Source of the DNA: Streptomyces brevispora
Lineage (GTDB): Bacteria > Actinomycetota > Actinomycetes > Streptomycetales > Streptomycetaceae
Direction of reading: 5' to 3'
DNA length: 64,000 nt
NCBI RefSeq assembly: GCF_007829885.1
Contig: NZ_VIWW01000001.1
Span: forward strand, 1,736,001 to 1,800,000
The notes under the pieces were generated by a model. It had not been told where the DNA came from. It did no database searches and saw only the letters and a program-made list of their open reading frames with translations. This document shows, piece after piece, positions 17,871 through 26,002 of this stretch; the first letter of the stretch is position 1; each line of letters begins with the position of its first letter. The position numbers and the translations under genes were made by a program.

Positions 17871-18068
17871 ATGACGGACAGAAGGCTTTGGTCCTACAAG
17901 GAAATTGCCGCGCACATCCGGGTACAGCCGGACACCGTCCGCTCCTACCGCAAACAAGGCCTCCTTCCGTCACCGGATCATGCGGAGGGCAGCAAGCCCT
18001 ACTGGTACGCGGACACCATCCGTGCCTGGGTCGCCACCCGCCCCGGCAACCGGGGCCGCCAGGGCTGA
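17871..18068 (+). CDS. Small MerR/excisionase-like HTH protein
   Basis: A 65-residue protein that is essentially one winged helix: LWSYKEIAAHIRVQPDTVRSYRKQGLLP is a typical MerR/Xis-type helix-turn-helix, followed by the wing (KPYWYADTIRAWVATRPG). It has no effector domain. ATG at 17871 with GAGAGG eight bases upstream. Such small proteins are frequent as single genes in Streptomyces, and some are excisionases of integrative elements; no integrase or att site is visible nearby, so a stand-alone DNA-binding role is as likely. Confidence 0.75.
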   Translation: MTDRRLWSYKEIAAHIRVQPDTVRSYRKQGLLPSPDHAEGSKPYWYADTIRAWVATRPGNRGRQG

Positions 18069-18162
18069 CCCGTCCCCTCTCCCCTCTCCCTGGCCCCGCA
18101 CGGCGAGCCGCCCTCACCCGGTGCCGTGCGGAGCCTCCCGTTTCGGCAGCGCCCTGGAGTGG

Positions 18163-19209
18163 TCAGCGCGTGGGCTCGATGACCGTCACTCCGGCTCCCG
18201 GTACCGCGCCCATCGCTGCGAGCGCCGCCGGGGCCGCGTCCAGCCCGATGGTGGAGGTCACCAGCAGGTCGGGGCGCAGGCTGCCGGACCGGACCATGTC
18301 CATCATCGGCGGGTAGGCGTGCGCGGCCATGCCATGGCTGCCGAGGAGCTCCAACTCCAGACCGATCACCCTCGCCATGGGCACGACGGGGTCGCCGGCC
18401 GCCGACGGGAGCAGCCCGACCTGCACATGGCGCCCCTGGCGGCGCAGGCTCCTGACCGAGGCGGCGCAGGTGACCGGCGACCCCAGGGCGTCGAGAGACA
18501 ACTGAGCCCCGCCGGAAGTGAGTTCACGCACCGCTTCATCAGCGCCTTCCGGGTAGGCGGAGGCGTCCACGCATTCCACCGCACCGAACATCCGGGCCAG
18601 CCGAAGGGCGTCGGGCGAGACGTCGACCGCGACCACCCGGGCGCCGCAGGCCACCGCGATCATCACGGCCGAGAGCCCGACCCCGCCACAGCCGTGCACT
18701 GCGACCCATTCGCCCGGCGCCACCCGGCCCCGGGCCACCACTGCACGGAACGCCGTGGCGAACCGGCATCCCAGGCCGGCGGCCGTACCGAACGACATCC
18801 CGTCGGGGATGGGGACCAGATTGACGTCGGCCTGTTCCAGCGCGACGTACTCGGCGAACGAGCCCCAGTGGGTGAATCCCGGCTGGGTCTGCCGCTCACA
18901 GACCTGCTGGGCTCCGGAGGCGCAGGCGGAGCAGCGGCCGCAGGCGACGACGAAGGGCACGGTGACCCGGTCGCCCGGACGCCGGTTGGCCACGTCCTTC
19001 CCCACTGCTTCGACCACACCGGCCAGTTCATGACCGGGCACGTGCGGAAGGGCGATGTCCGGATCGTGACCCATCCAGCCGTGCCAGTCGCTGCGGCACA
19101 GTCCGGTCGCCTCCACCCGGACCACCACCCCCTGACGGGAGGGGCTGGGGTCCGCCACGTCCTGGACCCTGGCTTCCTTCCCGAACTCCTCGAACACCAC
19201 TGCCCTCAT
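18163..19209 (-). CDS. Zinc-dependent alcohol dehydrogenase
   Basis: A 348-residue medium-chain dehydrogenase. Catalytic zinc ligands are Cys38, the His60-Glu61 pair in GHELAG and probably the later Cys in GLGCRFA; the structural zinc loop has Cys90, Cys93, Cys96 and Cys104. The nucleotide-binding motif is HGCGGVGLSA. The ATG at 19209 has AAGGG eight bases upstream; a GTG at 19218 is also in frame. The substrate is not evident; the sequence is closest in character to general alcohol/threonine-type dehydrogenases of actinomycetes. It converges with the small HTH gene and is followed upstream by the MMPL gene on the same strand, 108 bases away. Confidence 0.87.
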   Translation of the reverse strand: MRAVVFEEFGKEARVQDVADPSPSRQGVVVRVEATGLCRSDWHGWMGHDPDIALPHVPGHELAGVVEAVGKDVANRRPGDRVTVPFVVACGRCSACASGAQQVCERQTQPGFTHWGSFAEYVALEQADVNLVPIPDGMSFGTAAGLGCRFATAFRAVVARGRVAPGEWVAVHGCGGVGLSAVMIAVACGARVVAVDVSPDALRLARMFGAVECVDASAYPEGADEAVRELTSGGAQLSLDALGSPVTCAASVRSLRRQGRHVQVGLLPSAAGDPVVPMARVIGLELELLGSHGMAAHAYPPMMDMVRSGSLRPDLLVTSTIGLDAAPAALAAMGAVPGAGVTVIEPTR

Positions 19210-19317
19210 ATGCCCCACCCTTCGCCCGAGCCCCGTCTTCCGGACGGCCGAATCTACGCTCTGCCTACCCGCGCCCCACCAAGCGTCTCCCCGCCGGCGC
19301 CCACACCGAGCCGGGGC

Positions 19318-21543
19318 CTACACCCCGCTGGTGATTCTGTCCCGCTCGTCGGCGGGCTCCGGTATCTCCGTGGCCGCAGGCTGCCCGGGCTCCCCTTCGC
19401 TCAGGCCGAATCGCCGGTGGAACGCCCGCAGCGGTGCCGGGGCCCACCATGTCGCCCGGCCCATCAGCTTCATCACGGACGGGACCAACAGGCTGCGCAC
19501 CACCATGGCGTCCATCAGCACGGCCAGCGCGATGCCCAGGCCCAGCATTTTGGTGTTGGTCACCCGGGAGGTACCGATCGCGACCATCACCACGGCCAGG
19601 ATCACGGCTGCGGCGGTGATCAGCCCACCGGTGTGACGCAACCCGAAGGTGACCGAATGCTCGTGATCGCCCGTCCGGTCGTACTCCTCCTTGATCCGGG
19701 AGAGCAGGAACACCCCGTAGTCCATGGAGAGCCCGAAGGCGACGCAGAACATCAGCACCGGCAGCGTCGTCTCTATGTCACCCGTGCTGGTGAAGGCGAG
19801 CAGTCCGGAAAGGTGCCCGTCCTGGAAGACCCAGACGACCGCTCCGAACATCGCCGTGAGGCTCAGTGCGTTGAGCACGACCGCTTGAAGGGGGATCAGC
19901 ACGCTGCCGGTGAGGAGAAAGACCAAAAGTAGCGTCACCACGCCGATGATGCCGACCGCCCAGGGCAGCCTGTCCGCTATGGCGGTCTTCGAATCGACCA
20001 GTACGGCGGCGGTGCCGGTCACCGAGGTGTCGAAGGGGGCGGGCGCGGCCCGGAGATCCTTCACGAGTCTCTGTGAGCGCTCCCCCGCCGGTTCTCCCTC
20101 CGGCAGCACACTGAAGTAGGCCGAACTTCCCTCGACGACCGGGCCGTCGACCCGCAGGGCGCCGGGAAGCGCCGCGATCCGGCTGCGGTACTCGGCGTAC
20201 TGGGCCGGTGTGGCCGCTCCTTCCGCGAGGACTTCGAGTGCGCCACCGGGGCTGCCGGGGAACCCGTCCCTGATGTGTTGCTGGACCACGCGCGACTCGG
20301 CGGAGGCCGGCAGCTGGCGGTCGTCCGCGGTGCCGAACTTCACTCCGAGGAAAGGCAGTCCGAGCAGCACGAGCCCCACACTCGTGACGACGGCGAAGAG
20401 CGGCGCCCTGCGCATCACCAGTGCGGCGAACCGGCTCCAGCCCTTGCCGGACTCGGTTGCGGCGGACGGCTCCGCACGCCCCCGACGCAGCAGCCTGCGC
20501 AGGTCCAGGGAGTTGACTCTCGGGCCGAGCAGCATCAGCGCGGCCGGCAGGAGGATGAGCGCGGCAGCGGCGGCGAGCAGCACCACGGCGATCCCGGCGT
20601 AGGCGAAAGAGCGCAGGAAATACTGCGGGAAGACCAGCATCGCGGCGAGCGACACCGCGACGGTCAGCGCGGAGAACAGCACCGTCCGCCCCGCGGTACG
20701 CAGGGTCGTGCCCACCGCCGCCCGGACCTCTGCTCCGGCCGCGAGCTCCTCGCGGAACCGGCGCACGATGAAGAGTGCGTAGTCGATGGCGAGTCCGAGG
20801 CCGAGTGCGGTGGTGAGGTTCTGGGCGAAGACCGAGACATCGGTGAATTCGGTGATCCCGCGCAGCACGGCGTTGGTGCCCAGGATCGCGACGATGCCGA
20901 CACCCAGCGGCAGCAGAGCCGCGATCGCGCTGCCGAAGACCATGACGAGCAGCACGAGGGTGACCGGCAGGGCGATCATCTCGGCCCGCAGCAGGTCGTC
21001 CTGGATGATCGTCTGCATCTCGTGCCGTACGGCGACGGGGCCGCCGACGGTGACGTCCACCGGCCCGTGCGCACCGCGGTACGTCGGAGCTATCCGGTCC
21101 AGGACCTCCCCCACCGCCTTCTCGTCGCCCTCGATCCGGGCTGCGATCAGCGCCTCCCGCCCGTCCTCGGCGCGCAGCGCGGGTGCCTTGCTCTGCCAGT
21201 ACGAGCCGACGCCCGTGATGTCCTTCTCGCCGGCCAGCCGCTCGGTGAGGCGGGCCGCCTCGGCGGCCACGGCGGGGTCGTCGACCGAGGCGTCACCGCT
21301 GTCGAGGAGCAGCAGCAGATTCGGCTGGGACGCCGGGAACTCGCGTTCCAGCACGTTGGTCGTATAGGTCGATTCGGCGTTCGGGGACTCCCAGCCACCG
21401 CTGCCCATCCGGTCGGCGACCCCGCTGCCCGCGAGGACCGCGAGCGCCGTGATCACCAAGGCCGCCAGCAGCGCGAGCCGCGGCCGCGCGGTGACGAAGC
21501 GGGTCCAGCCCCCGATGCGCTCCGGGCTGTTGACTTGAGGCAT
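19318..21543 (-). CDS. MMPL-family RND transporter
   Basis: A 741-residue protein with the duplicated RND layout: one TM helix, a large outer loop, five to six TM helices, a second loop and a second TM cluster. Visible landmarks are GLGLAIDYALFIVRRFREE in the first half and AFGLSMDYGVFLLSRIKEEYDRTGDH in the second, both with the conserved Asp of the proton pathway. MMPL proteins export lipids, siderophores or drugs by proton antiport; the substrate here is unknown. ATG at 21543 was chosen over the longer frame (21615) because GGGG lies 10-13 bases upstream and the conserved part starts after it. It diverges from a TetR gene, which probably represses it. Confidence 0.9.
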   Translation of the reverse strand: MPQVNSPERIGGWTRFVTARPRLALLAALVITALAVLAGSGVADRMGSGGWESPNAESTYTTNVLEREFPASQPNLLLLLDSGDASVDDPAVAAEAARLTERLAGEKDITGVGSYWQSKAPALRAEDGREALIAARIEGDEKAVGEVLDRIAPTYRGAHGPVDVTVGGPVAVRHEMQTIIQDDLLRAEMIALPVTLVLLVMVFGSAIAALLPLGVGIVAILGTNAVLRGITEFTDVSVFAQNLTTALGLGLAIDYALFIVRRFREELAAGAEVRAAVGTTLRTAGRTVLFSALTVAVSLAAMLVFPQYFLRSFAYAGIAVVLLAAAAALILLPAALMLLGPRVNSLDLRRLLRRGRAEPSAATESGKGWSRFAALVMRRAPLFAVVTSVGLVLLGLPFLGVKFGTADDRQLPASAESRVVQQHIRDGFPGSPGGALEVLAEGAATPAQYAEYRSRIAALPGALRVDGPVVEGSSAYFSVLPEGEPAGERSQRLVKDLRAAPAPFDTSVTGTAAVLVDSKTAIADRLPWAVGIIGVVTLLLVFLLTGSVLIPLQAVVLNALSLTAMFGAVVWVFQDGHLSGLLAFTSTGDIETTLPVLMFCVAFGLSMDYGVFLLSRIKEEYDRTGDHEHSVTFGLRHTGGLITAAAVILAVVMVAIGTSRVTNTKMLGLGIALAVLMDAMVVRSLLVPSVMKLMGRATWWAPAPLRAFHRRFGLSEGEPGQPAATEIPEPADERDRITSGV

Positions 21544-21657
21544 GGTGCGGTGTCCCCTTTTCCCCCGGATCCAGGCCCACTGGCGGCAGCGCGAGGCAGC
21601 CGCACAGGGCAGCATGGATCAGTCGTTGCCACATACACTGGCAAACACGAGTCATCG

Positions 21658-21680
21658 CTCGCGTTCCACTAGAATGCGAG
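21658..21680. promoter_or_regulatory. Candidate TetR operator between MMPL and TetR genes
   Basis: An imperfect inverted repeat CTCGCGTT / AATGCGAG (one mismatch) around a 7-base centre, with a further ACTCGCGTT half at 21686-21694. TTGACA on the minus strand (21695-21700) could be the MMPL -35 box, so a bound dimer would overlap the promoter. A second inverted repeat, TTGCC/GGCAA, lies at about 21626-21644. Confidence 0.55.
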
Positions 21681-21726
21681 CGGCCACTCGCGTTTGTCAA
21701 CCGCGCACGAAAGCTGGGGATTCACC

Positions 21727-22545
21727 GTGTCGGAGGCCAGAACCGAGCACACCGGAGGCACAGAGGCCACGGGAGACGCAAGGACCACGGGAGCCGCGGG
21801 GGGCGCGAGAGCCACAGGGGTCACGGGAGACGCAAGGGCCACAGGGCCCACGGGGGCGGCAGAAGACACAGCGGCCACCACAGACTCGGCGGCCGCTCCT
21901 ACCCGCCCGCGCCGCCGCCAGGCCCGCGGCGAGGCGCGCATCGCCCAGCTCCTCAAGGCCGCCTCCCGCGTCTTCTGCACGAGCGGCTACACCGCCGCGA
22001 GCACCAACGCCATCGCCAGGGAGGCCGGGGTCTCGCCAGGCACGCTCTACCAGTTCTTCCCCAACAAGGAAGCCATCGCGGTCGAGCTCGGCGACCAGCT
22101 CCTGAGCCGCTGGCGGGAGACGTACGGAGCCGCGTTCCTGCCGGGCCACCTCGAACTGCCGCTGGACCGGATGCTCGACGCCACACTCGACCCGCTCATC
22201 GAGTTCAACTGCGAGAACCCGGCCTTCACGGTCCTGATGCACGGCTCCGAGATCCCCGGCCTGATCACGCAGGAGCACGACGCCGTCCATACGACGATGC
22301 TCACCCGGGTCGAGACGATCCTCACCGACTACCTCCCGAGCACCCCTCCCGCGGAGATCACCCGCGTGGCCATGATGATCTTCATCCTCTTCAAGGCGGG
22401 GCTGGACGTGATCATGGCGCACGAGGGTGACGAGCGGGAGGCGTACATCAAGGAACTCAAGACGGTCCTTTTCCGCTATCTCGAACCGATGGTCTGCGAC
22501 GCCACCGCCCTCGCCGCGCGGCCCGCTCCCCCGATCGGCCGATAG
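21727..22545 (+). CDS. TetR/AcrR family regulator
   Basis: A 272-residue regulator. Residues about 70-118 form the TetR DNA-binding domain (LLKAASRVFCTSGYTAASTN, then REAGVSPGTLYQFFPNKEAIA); the rest is the helical ligand domain. GTG at 21727 is preceded by GGGG; upstream frame opens with TTG at 21694. The first 60 residues are unusual: Thr/Gly/Ala-rich collagen-like repeats (TGDARATG occurs twice in an 18-residue period), probably disordered. The true start might be further downstream, but no good start codon is seen before the HTH. It is divergent from the MMPL transporter gene, and hence its likely local regulator. Confidence 0.85.
   Translation: MSEARTEHTGGTEATGDARTTGAAGGARATGVTGDARATGPTGAAEDTAATTDSAAAPTRPRRRQARGEARIAQLLKAASRVFCTSGYTAASTNAIAREAGVSPGTLYQFFPNKEAIAVELGDQLLSRWRETYGAAFLPGHLELPLDRMLDATLDPLIEFNCENPAFTVLMHGSEIPGLITQEHDAVHTTMLTRVETILTDYLPSTPPAEITRVAMMIFILFKAGLDVIMAHEGDEREAYIKELKTVLFRYLEPMVCDATALAARPAPPIGR
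21768..21850. repeat. 54-bp imperfect repeat in the TetR 5' coding region
   Basis: The block beginning CACGGGAGACGCAAGG recurs with a 54-base period (21768 and 21822) and is surrounded by related CCACGGG/CCACAGGG units. It is in frame and encodes the Thr/Gly-rich N-terminal extension. Confidence 0.7.
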
Positions 22546-22566
22546 CGAATCGGATCACTCGCGTTC

Positions 22567-22586
22567 ATACCCCCTGGGGGTATAGT
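22567..22586 (+). promoter_or_regulatory. CsoR-type copper operator overlapping the copZ promoter
   Basis: A perfect 17-bp palindrome, ATACCCCC-T-GGGGGTAT (22567-22583), has the G/C-tract and TA-edge pattern of CsoR operators. Its right edge runs into TATAGT (22581-22586), a good -10 box, so a bound copper sensor would block the polymerase. It lies about 95 bases before copZ. csoR itself is not in the window. Confidence 0.8.
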
Positions 22587-22676
22587 GTGATGAGTGTGGA
22601 GGCGCACCGGCCTTCCCGGAACCCTCCTGGGTCTCTGCTTCCACACCCATGTGCGTTCGTCGAAGAGGAGAAAACA

Positions 22677-22985
22677 ATGACCGCCGAGACCCAGCTCCCC
22701 CAGGCGACAGGCTCCTGCTGCTCGCCCAGCGGCTCCTGCCACGACAGTGCGAGCGCAGACGCCAAGCAGGGCGACGTGACCACGGTCTACCAGGTGACCG
22801 GCATGACCTGCGGTCACTGCGAGGGCAGCGTCTCCCAGGAGATCTCCGAGATCGAGGGCGTCACCTCGGTGAAGGCCGTGGCGTCCACCGGCCAGGTGAC
22901 GGTGACCTCCAAGGCGCCGCTGGACGAGGAAGCCGTACGCGCCGCCGTCGACGAGGCCGGTTACGAGCTCGCCGGCCAGGCCTGA
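22677..22985 (+). CDS. copZ: Copper chaperone CopZ-like HMA protein
   Basis: A 102-residue cytoplasmic protein with one heavy-metal-associated domain: GMTCGHCEGSV holds the metal pair Cys45 and Cys48, and the beta-alpha-beta pattern runs to YELAG near the end. A 25-residue N-terminal extension contains three more cysteines and a His (SCCSPSGSCHD), which could add a second metal site. ATG at 22677 has GAAGAGGAG seven bases upstream. It lies directly behind a CsoR-like operator and 105 bases before copA, so it is expected to carry Cu(I) to that ATPase. Confidence 0.9.
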   Translation: MTAETQLPQATGSCCSPSGSCHDSASADAKQGDVTTVYQVTGMTCGHCEGSVSQEISEIEGVTSVKAVASTGQVTVTSKAPLDEEAVRAAVDEAGYELAGQA

Positions 22986-23090
22986 ACGCCCCGGGATCCA
23001 CTCCAACCGCGTCATCCCTTCGCCGCCGGGCCGGACCGACCAGCAGATACTGGTGGGGTACGGCCCGGTCGGCGTTTCAGGAGTACGGAC

Positions 23091-25442
23091 ATGCACAGCG
23101 CGACAGAGACCGAAGCCCCGGCAGCGGAGAGCTCGGCGGCAGAGCTCGCGATCGGCGGGATGACCTGCGCCTCCTGCGCGGCCCGCGTCGAGAAGAAGCT
23201 CAACCGGATGGACGGGGTCACCGCCACCGTCAACTTCGCCACCGAAAGGGCCCGGGTCGCCTTCGGCTCGGAGACCGGTGTCGCGGATCTGATCGCCACC
23301 GTCCAGAAGACCGGCTACACGGCAGAGCCGGTGCACCGCACCGCACCGACCCCCACTTCGGCACCGCCCGTAGCGACGCGGGCCACAGAGACCCCGGACG
23401 CCACCACCAGTCCCGACGTTCCCGATGACCCCGACATCGCCGACGACCCCGACAGCCCGGACGGCCCCACCGCCGCCCTCACCTCGCTGCGTCAGCGGCT
23501 CATCGTCTCGGCCGTCCTCGCCACCCCCGTCGTCCTGCTCGCGATGATCCCGGCCTTCCAGTTCGACAACTGGCAGTGGCTCTCCCTCACCCTGGCCGCC
23601 CCCGTCGTCGTCTGGGGCGGGCTGCCCTTCCACCGGGCCACCTGGACCAACCTCCGGCACGGCACGGCCACCATGGACACCCTGGTGTCGGTGGGCACCA
23701 TCGCCGCCTTCGGCTGGTCGCTCTGGGCGTTGTTCCTCGGCAACGCCGGGATGCCCGGCATGCGGCACGGCTTCGACTTCACGGTCTCCCGCACGGAAGG
23801 CTCCTCCACGATCTATCTGGAGGTCGCCGCCGGAGTCATCGCGTTCATCCTGCTGGGCCGCTACCTGGAGGCGAAGTCCAAGCGGAAGGCCGGTTCCGCC
23901 CTGCGGGCACTGATGCATCTGGGCGCCAAGGACGTCGCGGTGCTGCGGAACGGTGCCGAAGTACGCATCCCGGTCGCCCGGCTCACCGTCGGCGACCGCT
24001 TCGTGGTCCGGCCCGGCGAGAAGGTCGCCACCGACGGCACCGTCGTCGAGGGCTCATCGGCTGTGGACGCGTCCATGCTCACCGGCGAGTCCGCCCCGGT
24101 CGACGTGGGTGTCGGCGACTCCGTCACCGGCGCCACCGTGAACGTCTCCGGCCGGCTCGTCGTCGAGGCCACCCGTGTCGGCGCCGACACCCAGCTGGCC
24201 CGGATGGCCCGGCTCGTCGAGGACGCGCAGAACGGCAAGGCCGAGGTACAGCGCCTCGCCGACCGGATCTCCGCGGTCTTCGTCCCCGTGGTCCTGCTGA
24301 TCGCCGTGGTCACCCTCGTTTCCTGGCTGCTGGCCACGGACGACGTCACGGCCGCGTTCACCGCTGCCGTCGCCGTACTGATCATCGCCTGCCCGTGCGC
24401 CCTCGGCCTCGCCACGCCCACCGCCCTCATGGTCGGCACCGGACGCGGCGCCCAGCTCGGCATCCTCATCAAGGGCCCCGAAGTCCTGGAGACCACCCGC
24501 CGCGTCGACACGATCGTCCTCGACAAGACCGGCACCGTCACCACCGGCAAGATGACCCTCCGGACCGTCCACACCGCCCCCGGCACCACGGAAACCGACG
24601 TACTGCGCCTCGCCGGCGCCCTGGAACACGCCTCCGAACACCCCATCGCACAGGCCGTCGCCACCGGAGCCACCGAACGCATCGACACCCCCCTCCCCAC
24701 CCCCGAGGACTTCGCCAACATCCCCGGCCTCGGCGTCCAGGGCGTCATCGAGGGCCACACGGTCCTCGTGGGCCGCCCCCGACTGCTCACCGACGCCGGA
24801 ATCGACGTACCGGGGACGCTCTCCGCGGCCCTGACGGAAGCGGCCGCCCAGGGACGTACGGCGATCGCGGTCGCCTGGGACGGCGAGGCGCGGGGCGTCC
24901 TCGAAGTCGCCGACGCGGTCAAGGAGTCCAGCGCGGCGGCCGTCGCGGAACTCCGCGCACTCGGCCTGACGCCGATCCTGCTGACCGGCGACAACCGGGC
25001 GGTGGCGGAATCCGTGGCCCGCGAGGTCGGGATCGACGAGGTCCGGGCGGAGGTGCTCCCCGAGGAGAAAGCGCACGTCATCGAGCGGTTGCAGGCCGAA
25101 GGGCACGCGGTCGCGATGGTCGGCGACGGGGTCAATGACGCCGCCGCACTGGCCACCGCCGATCTTGGTCTGGCCATGGGCACGGGCACGGACGCGGCCA
25201 TCGAGGCGAGCGATCTGACCCTCGTTCGTGGAGATCTCAAGGTGGCCGCCGATGCCATCCGACTCTCCCGGCGCACCCTGGCCATCATCAGGGGCAACCT
25301 TTTCTGGGCATTCGGTTACAACGTTGCTGCTCTACCCCTTGCGGCATTTGGCCTGCTCAACCCTATGATTGCGGGAGCGGCGATGGCCTTCTCCTCGGTC
25401 TTCGTCGTAACGAACAGCCTGCGCTTGAGGTCCTTCACGTAA
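23091..25442 (+). CDS. copA: Cu(I)-exporting P-type ATPase CopA
   Basis: A 783-residue P1B-type ATPase. One N-terminal HMA domain (GMTCASC, Cys26 and Cys29) is followed by a flexible Asp/Pro-rich linker at about 85-128, then eight TM helices. Transport motif CPC at 434-436, phosphorylated Asp478 in DKTGT, the SEHP loop and [10 protein letters not shown] are all present. These are the marks of a copper exporter rather than a zinc/cadmium pump. AGGAG lies seven bases before the ATG. It is probably cotranscribed with copZ from the CsoR-like promoter. The last 60 codons use more A/T-ending codons than the body. Confidence 0.94.
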   Translation: MHSATETEAPAAESSAAELAIGGMTCASCAARVEKKLNRMDGVTATVNFATERARVAFGSETGVADLIATVQKTGYTAEPVHRTAPTPTSAPPVATRATETPDATTSPDVPDDPDIADDPDSPDGPTAALTSLRQRLIVSAVLATPVVLLAMIPAFQFDNWQWLSLTLAAPVVVWGGLPFHRATWTNLRHGTATMDTLVSVGTIAAFGWSLWALFLGNAGMPGMRHGFDFTVSRTEGSSTIYLEVAAGVIAFILLGRYLEAKSKRKAGSALRALMHLGAKDVAVLRNGAEVRIPVARLTVGDRFVVRPGEKVATDGTVVEGSSAVDASMLTGESAPVDVGVGDSVTGATVNVSGRLVVEATRVGADTQLARMARLVEDAQNGKAEVQRLADRISAVFVPVVLLIAVVTLVSWLLATDDVTAAFTAAVAVLIIACPCALGLATPTALMVGTGRGAQLGILIKGPEVLETTRRVDTIVLDKTGTVTTGKMTLRTVHTAPGTTETDVLRLAGALEHASEHPIAQAVATGATERIDTPLPTPEDFANIPGLGVQGVIEGHTVLVGRPRLLTDAGIDVPGTLSAALTEAAAQGRTAIAVAWDGEARGVLEVADAVKESSAAAVAELRALGLTPILLTGDNRAVAESVAREVGIDEVRAEVLPEEKAHVIERLQAEGHAVAMVGDGVNDAAALATADLGLAMGTGTDAAIEASDLTLVRGDLKVAADAIRLSRRTLAIIRGNLFWAFGYNVAALPLAAFGLLNPMIAGAAMAFSSVFVVTNSLRLRSFT

Positions 25443-25763
25443 CTTCCACAAAGAGATCCAGATCACACCGGTTCAGGGGTAACCATTCGGTGGGTTCGCG
25501 AGTCTAAGAGTGCGATGCCAAGGGATGTCTTGGGGGACATCCGACGGAGGGTCTTGGGGGACGCTCCGGGCAAGCGTTGGCCGGGGCACGTGCACCGGGG
25601 AGCTTTGAGCGGCCCTCCCGTCGGTACGTACCCCGGCAGACCGCAGGCAGGCAGGCTGTACAAGAGGTAAGCGCAGGACAGCAGTACCCGAGGTACCCAG
25701 GAGCTTCGGCTCCCACTGAACGCCCGGCCGGATCCCGTGGGGGGAATCCGCTCCGGGATATGG

Positions 25764-25811
25764 GAAGCGCCTCGTTGTCGGCCCGTGGGGGGATCGATGA
25801 CGAGGCGCTTC
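25764..25811. terminator. Long hairpin in the copA-citrate synthase gap
   Basis: GAAGCGCCTCGT (25764-25775) pairs with ACGAGGCGCTTC (25800-25811); with two G-U pairs the stem extends to 17 bp around a 14-base loop. No T-run follows. It could terminate copA or be part of a structured RNA. Confidence 0.6.
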
Positions 25812-25887
25812 TCGCATGTCCGGACCCGTACCCGTCCGGACGGGACCGCGCGGGACGCGTCAGCGCGGACGCGTCCGGGCAAGCAAA

Positions 25888-25934
25888 TCGCCCCGGACAC
25901 CGCGCTCTGTGCGGAAGCGCGGCAGTCGGGGCGA
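25888..25934. terminator. Two-step hairpin, probable bidirectional terminator
   Basis: An outer stem TCGCCCCG/CGGGGCGA (25888-25895, 25927-25934) and an inner stem CCGCGCT/AGCGCGG (25900-25906, 25916-25922) are separated by symmetric 4-base internal loops. Together with CCGGCC/GGCCGG at 25941-25957, it lies 46-115 bases downstream of the citrate synthase stop. Confidence 0.7.
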
Positions 25935-26002
25935 AGGCAACCGGCCGAGAAGGCCGGGGTGATGCAGGGGTGATGCAGGGGTGACGCGGGGTGGTCCGGG
26001 GC

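Larger units (their letters stand above)
25443..26002. other. 560-bp structured intergenic region between copA and citrate synthase
   Basis: Between convergent genes; no frame shows Streptomyces-like codon usage. It holds a series of hairpins: GGATGTC/GACATCC at 25523-25542, a long stem at 25764-25811, a two-step stem at 25888-25934 and CCGGCC/GGCCGG at 25941-25957. CCCGTGGGGGGA occurs twice (about 25733 and 25783), and GGTGATGCAG twice just before the citrate synthase stop. A 51-codon frame from ATG 25514 to TAA 25669 is possible but unsupported. The density of structure exceeds what two terminators need. Confidence 0.6.

Noticed and set aside
25514..25669. A 51-codon frame (MPRDVLGDIRRRVLGDAPGK and on to LYKR) after copA
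   Set aside because: Only a weak AAGAG precedes the ATG, third-position GC is low for this genome and it crosses a hairpin; more likely part of the structured non-coding region.
25463..25900. A 145-codon minus-strand frame in the copA-citrate synthase gap
   Set aside because: Covers the hairpins, has no good start and reads as random Pro/Arg/Ser-rich sequence.
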